DNA from: Gammaproteobacteria bacterium
GTDB taxonomy: Bacteria; Pseudomonadota; Gammaproteobacteria; Steroidobacterales; Steroidobacteraceae
Direction of reading: 5' to 3'
NCBI GenBank assembly: GCA_025350345.1
Contig: JANXYA010000203.1
Coordinates: forward strand, 1-7,207
Length of the DNA stretch: 7,207 nt
Part shown: positions 5,764 to 7,207 of the stretch, one piece after another
Layout: the number at the start of each line of letters is the position of its first letter
How positions within the stretch are numbered: position 1 is the stretch's first letter
Position numbers and translations under genes: made by a program
Notes under the pieces: model-generated
The model's database searches: none
The model's input: only the letters and a program-made list of their open reading frames with translations
Told to the model about the DNA's origin: nothing

Positions 5764-6572
5764 ACCCGGCTGAAACCCTGGGTGATGAGCCGCGCGCTCC
5801 GCTGCAACGGGTGGCAGCCCGGCGCATGGAAGGCACGCGGACCCACAGCGTGGCGGAGACGCTGGCGACCGAAGTCCCGGTGGCCATGCAGTTCAACGGC
5901 CGCGCCTACGCCGTCATGCTGGCGACGCCTGCCGATCTGGAAGATTTCGCGCTGGGATTTGCCCTCACCGAGGGGATCGTCAGAAGGCCCGATGAATTGA
6001 CCCTGGTCGATGTGGCATGGACGGCGCATGGTGTCAGCCTCGCGATGCAGATTCCCGACGTGCGCGCGGCGCTCCTGGACACACGCGATCGGAACCTGAC
6101 CGGCCGAACGGGCTGCGGCCTGTGCGGCACTTCGACGCTGGAGGCCGCCATCCGGCCCGTCAGGCAGGTGGATCCGGCCACGCCGCGCGCCAGCCTGAAC
6201 GCTATTGCAGCCGGAATGGTGCGACTTGCAGCCCTGCAGCCGTACAACAGCGCCACCGGTGCGGTGCACGCGGCCGCGCTGATCTGCACCGATGAGAGCT
6301 TCACCGTGCGCGAGGACGTGGGCCGCCACAATGCGATCGACAAGGCCGTCGGCGCGGTGATGCGTGCCGGCAGCACACCGCACAGCCTGCTGGTCACATC
6401 GCGCGCCTCCTACGAGGTGGTGCACAAGGCGGCCGAAGTTGGTTGCCGGCTGGTCGCTGCGATTTCCGCGCCGACGGCGCTGGCCGTGGAACTGGCACAG
6501 CAGGCGGGCGTGACGCTCGCCGGGTGGGTACGTCCGCCGCGCCTGACCGTGTATTGCGGTGAACTCGAATGA
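5757..6572 (+). CDS. fdhD: Formate dehydrogenase accessory sulfurtransferase FdhD
   Basis: FdhD carries sulfur from a cysteine desulfurase (IscS in E. coli) to the bis-molybdopterin cofactor and is needed for active formate dehydrogenase. The 271-residue product is close to the 277 I recall for E. coli FdhD. The functional pair Cys120-Gly-Leu-Cys123 lies in TGCGLCGTS, matching the family CxxC. Other family blocks are EVPVAMQFNG, DLEDFALGFALTEGIV, GAVHAAAL, VREDVGRHNAIDKAVG, LVTSRASYEVVHKAA and AISAPTALAVELA. The start is GTG at 5757 with GGAG at 5745-5748, eight bases away; GTG at 5760 is an alternative. It overlaps fdsG by four bases (ATGA), so it is the accessory gene of the formate dehydrogenase operon that follows. 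It looks intact. Confidence 0.95.
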   Translation: MVNPAETLGDEPRAPLQRVAARRMEGTRTHSVAETLATEVPVAMQFNGRAYAVMLATPADLEDFALGFALTEGIVRRPDELTLVDVAWTAHGVSLAMQIPDVRAALLDTRDRNLTGRTGCGLCGTSTLEAAIRPVRQVDPATPRASLNAIAAGMVRLAALQPYNSATGAVHAAALICTDESFTVREDVGRHNAIDKAVGAVMRAGSTPHSLLVTSRASYEVVHKAAEVGCRLVAAISAPTALAVELAQQAGVTLAGWVRPPRLTVYCGELE

Positions 6573-7087
6573 GCGCTCCGCGTGCGGTGAGCATTCCGGT
6601 CCGCGCCGCTCCCGGCGCGGATCTGACGAAAGAGGAGCGCGAGGCGGTGCTCGAGGCGGTGCGCGCCAACGCGCAGCTGCGAGGAGCGCTGCTGCCGGTG
6701 CTGCATGCCATCCAGGAGCGCCTCGGATGGGTGCCGCCGCGCATCGTGCCCCTGGTCGCGTTTGAACTTAATCTTTCGCGCGCCGACGTACACGGGGTGC
6801 TGACCTTCTATCACTACTTTCGCCAGACGAAGCCCGGGCGCAAGGTCATCTACTTATGTCGTGCCGAGGCCTGCCAGGCGGTGGGCGCAGTGGCGCTCGA
6901 AGCGCACGCCAAGCGTGTGCTGGGCGTGGACTTTCACGGCACGAGCGCCGACGGCAGCTACACCCTCGAGCCCGTATACTGCCTGGGCAATTGCGCCTGC
7001 GGGCCGTCCCTGATGATCGACAAGGAATTGCACGCCGGCGTGACGCCGGAGCGATTCGATGCTCTCGTGGCGAGTGCCAGGAAATGA
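6569..7087 (+). CDS. fdsG: NAD-dependent formate dehydrogenase gamma subunit (NuoE-like 2Fe-2S protein)
   Basis: Small electron-transfer subunit of a soluble, molybdenum- or tungsten-containing, NAD-reducing formate dehydrogenase. The 172-residue product is of the NuoE/HoxE/FdsG family. Its N-terminal half is helical (LPVLHAIQERLGWVPP, then SRADVHGVLTFYHYFR), and the C-terminal half is a thioredoxin-like 2Fe-2S domain. The four ligands Cys97, Cys102, Cys138 and Cys142 have the same spacing (5, 36, 4) as I recall for NuoE/Nqo2 of complex I. It begins in the ATGA shared with fdhD and ends in an ATGA shared with fdsB. The neighbouring fdhD argues for formate dehydrogenase rather than complex I or a hydrogenase. 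In a complex I operon nuoD would be expected upstream. Confidence 0.9.
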   Translation: MSAPRAVSIPVRAAPGADLTKEEREAVLEAVRANAQLRGALLPVLHAIQERLGWVPPRIVPLVAFELNLSRADVHGVLTFYHYFRQTKPGRKVIYLCRAEACQAVGAVALEAHAKRVLGVDFHGTSADGSYTLEPVYCLGNCACGPSLMIDKELHAGVTPERFDALVASARK

Positions 7088-7207
7088 CCACCACGATCTA
7101 TGTACCGGGCGAGGCGACGGCGGTGGCGCTGGGCGCCGATGCCGTGGCGCGCGCCCTCAAGGCCGAAGGGGCGCGCCTCAACCAGCCCATCCGCCTGGTA
7201 CGCAATG
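7084..7207 (+). CDS. fdsB: Formate dehydrogenase beta subunit (NuoF-like flavoprotein), 3' end cut off
   Basis: Only the first 41 codons are visible, starting MTTTIYVPGEATAVALGADA and continuing to IRLVRN at the window edge. This resembles the N-terminus I recall for FdsB of NAD-dependent formate dehydrogenases, which precedes the FMN-, NAD- and 4Fe-4S-binding NuoF-like part. The ATG lies in an ATGA overlap with fdsG. AGGA at 7079-7082 is too close to act as a normal ribosome binding site, so coupled translation is likely. The identification rests mostly on the short N-terminus and on the gene order; the cofactor-binding motifs lie outside the window. Confidence 0.8.
   Translation, partial: MTTTIYVPGEATAVALGADAVARALKAEGARLNQPIRLVRN

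Noticed and set aside
3683..5896. 737-codon open frame on the minus strand
   Set aside because: It lies antisense across metX and metB, is rich in Arg, Gly and His without recognisable motifs, and is the mirror of GC-rich third positions in the real genes.
6569..7207. nuoE-nuoF of respiratory complex I
   Set aside because: fdhD overlaps the first gene and the last frame begins like FdsB, so a formate dehydrogenase fits better; the catalytic subunit is outside the window.
1..7207. CRISPR arrays, insertion sequences, tRNA or rRNA genes
   Set aside because: No regularly spaced repeats, transposase-like frames, terminal inverted repeats or RNA gene signatures were seen on reading the window.

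Overview
The window looks like the chromosome of a GC-rich gammaproteobacterium, most likely of the Xanthomonadales or a neighbouring order. Three things point there: a fused aspartate kinase/diaminopimelate decarboxylase, a metX-metB pair behind a SAM riboswitch, and gene products resembling gammaproteobacterial families. The lineage is inferred from gene content and protein resemblance only; no search was run.

Layout. At the left edge (2-2494, +) is a 5'-truncated lysAC, which joins the first and last enzymes of lysine synthesis in one chain. Facing it, 22 bases away, is a hicA-hicB toxin-antitoxin operon on the minus strand (2517-3116). Its base composition is clearly poorer in GC. Its promoter has a perfect TATAAT box, sits inside a near-perfect 15-base palindrome, and seems to place the transcript start one base before the hicA ATG. 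The roughly 350 bases from 3117 to 3463 are a divergent control region. They hold the hicA promoter, a plus-strand promoter, a well-formed SAM-I type (S-box) riboswitch, and a downstream segment with competing hairpins and a complement of the metX ribosome binding site.

The riboswitch leads into metX (homoserine O-acyltransferase, 3464-4480) and metB (cystathionine gamma-synthase, 4481-5653). The two are joined stop-to-start with no gap. Together they turn homoserine into cystathionine for methionine synthesis, and the product of the wider pathway, SAM, should shut them down through the riboswitch.

After a 103-base gap with a weak possible promoter comes the start of a formate oxidation operon. 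It holds fdhD (sulfurtransferase that activates the molybdenum/tungsten cofactor), fdsG (2Fe-2S subunit) and the first 41 codons of fdsB (NAD/FMN subunit), linked by ATGA overlaps. The molybdopterin catalytic subunit would be expected beyond the right edge.

Nearly everything here belongs to known families. I see no convincing new multi-gene system, CRISPR array, insertion sequence or RNA gene other than the riboswitch. The points most worth checking are the apparent leaderless, palindrome-controlled hicA promoter and the switching mechanism of the SAM riboswitch.
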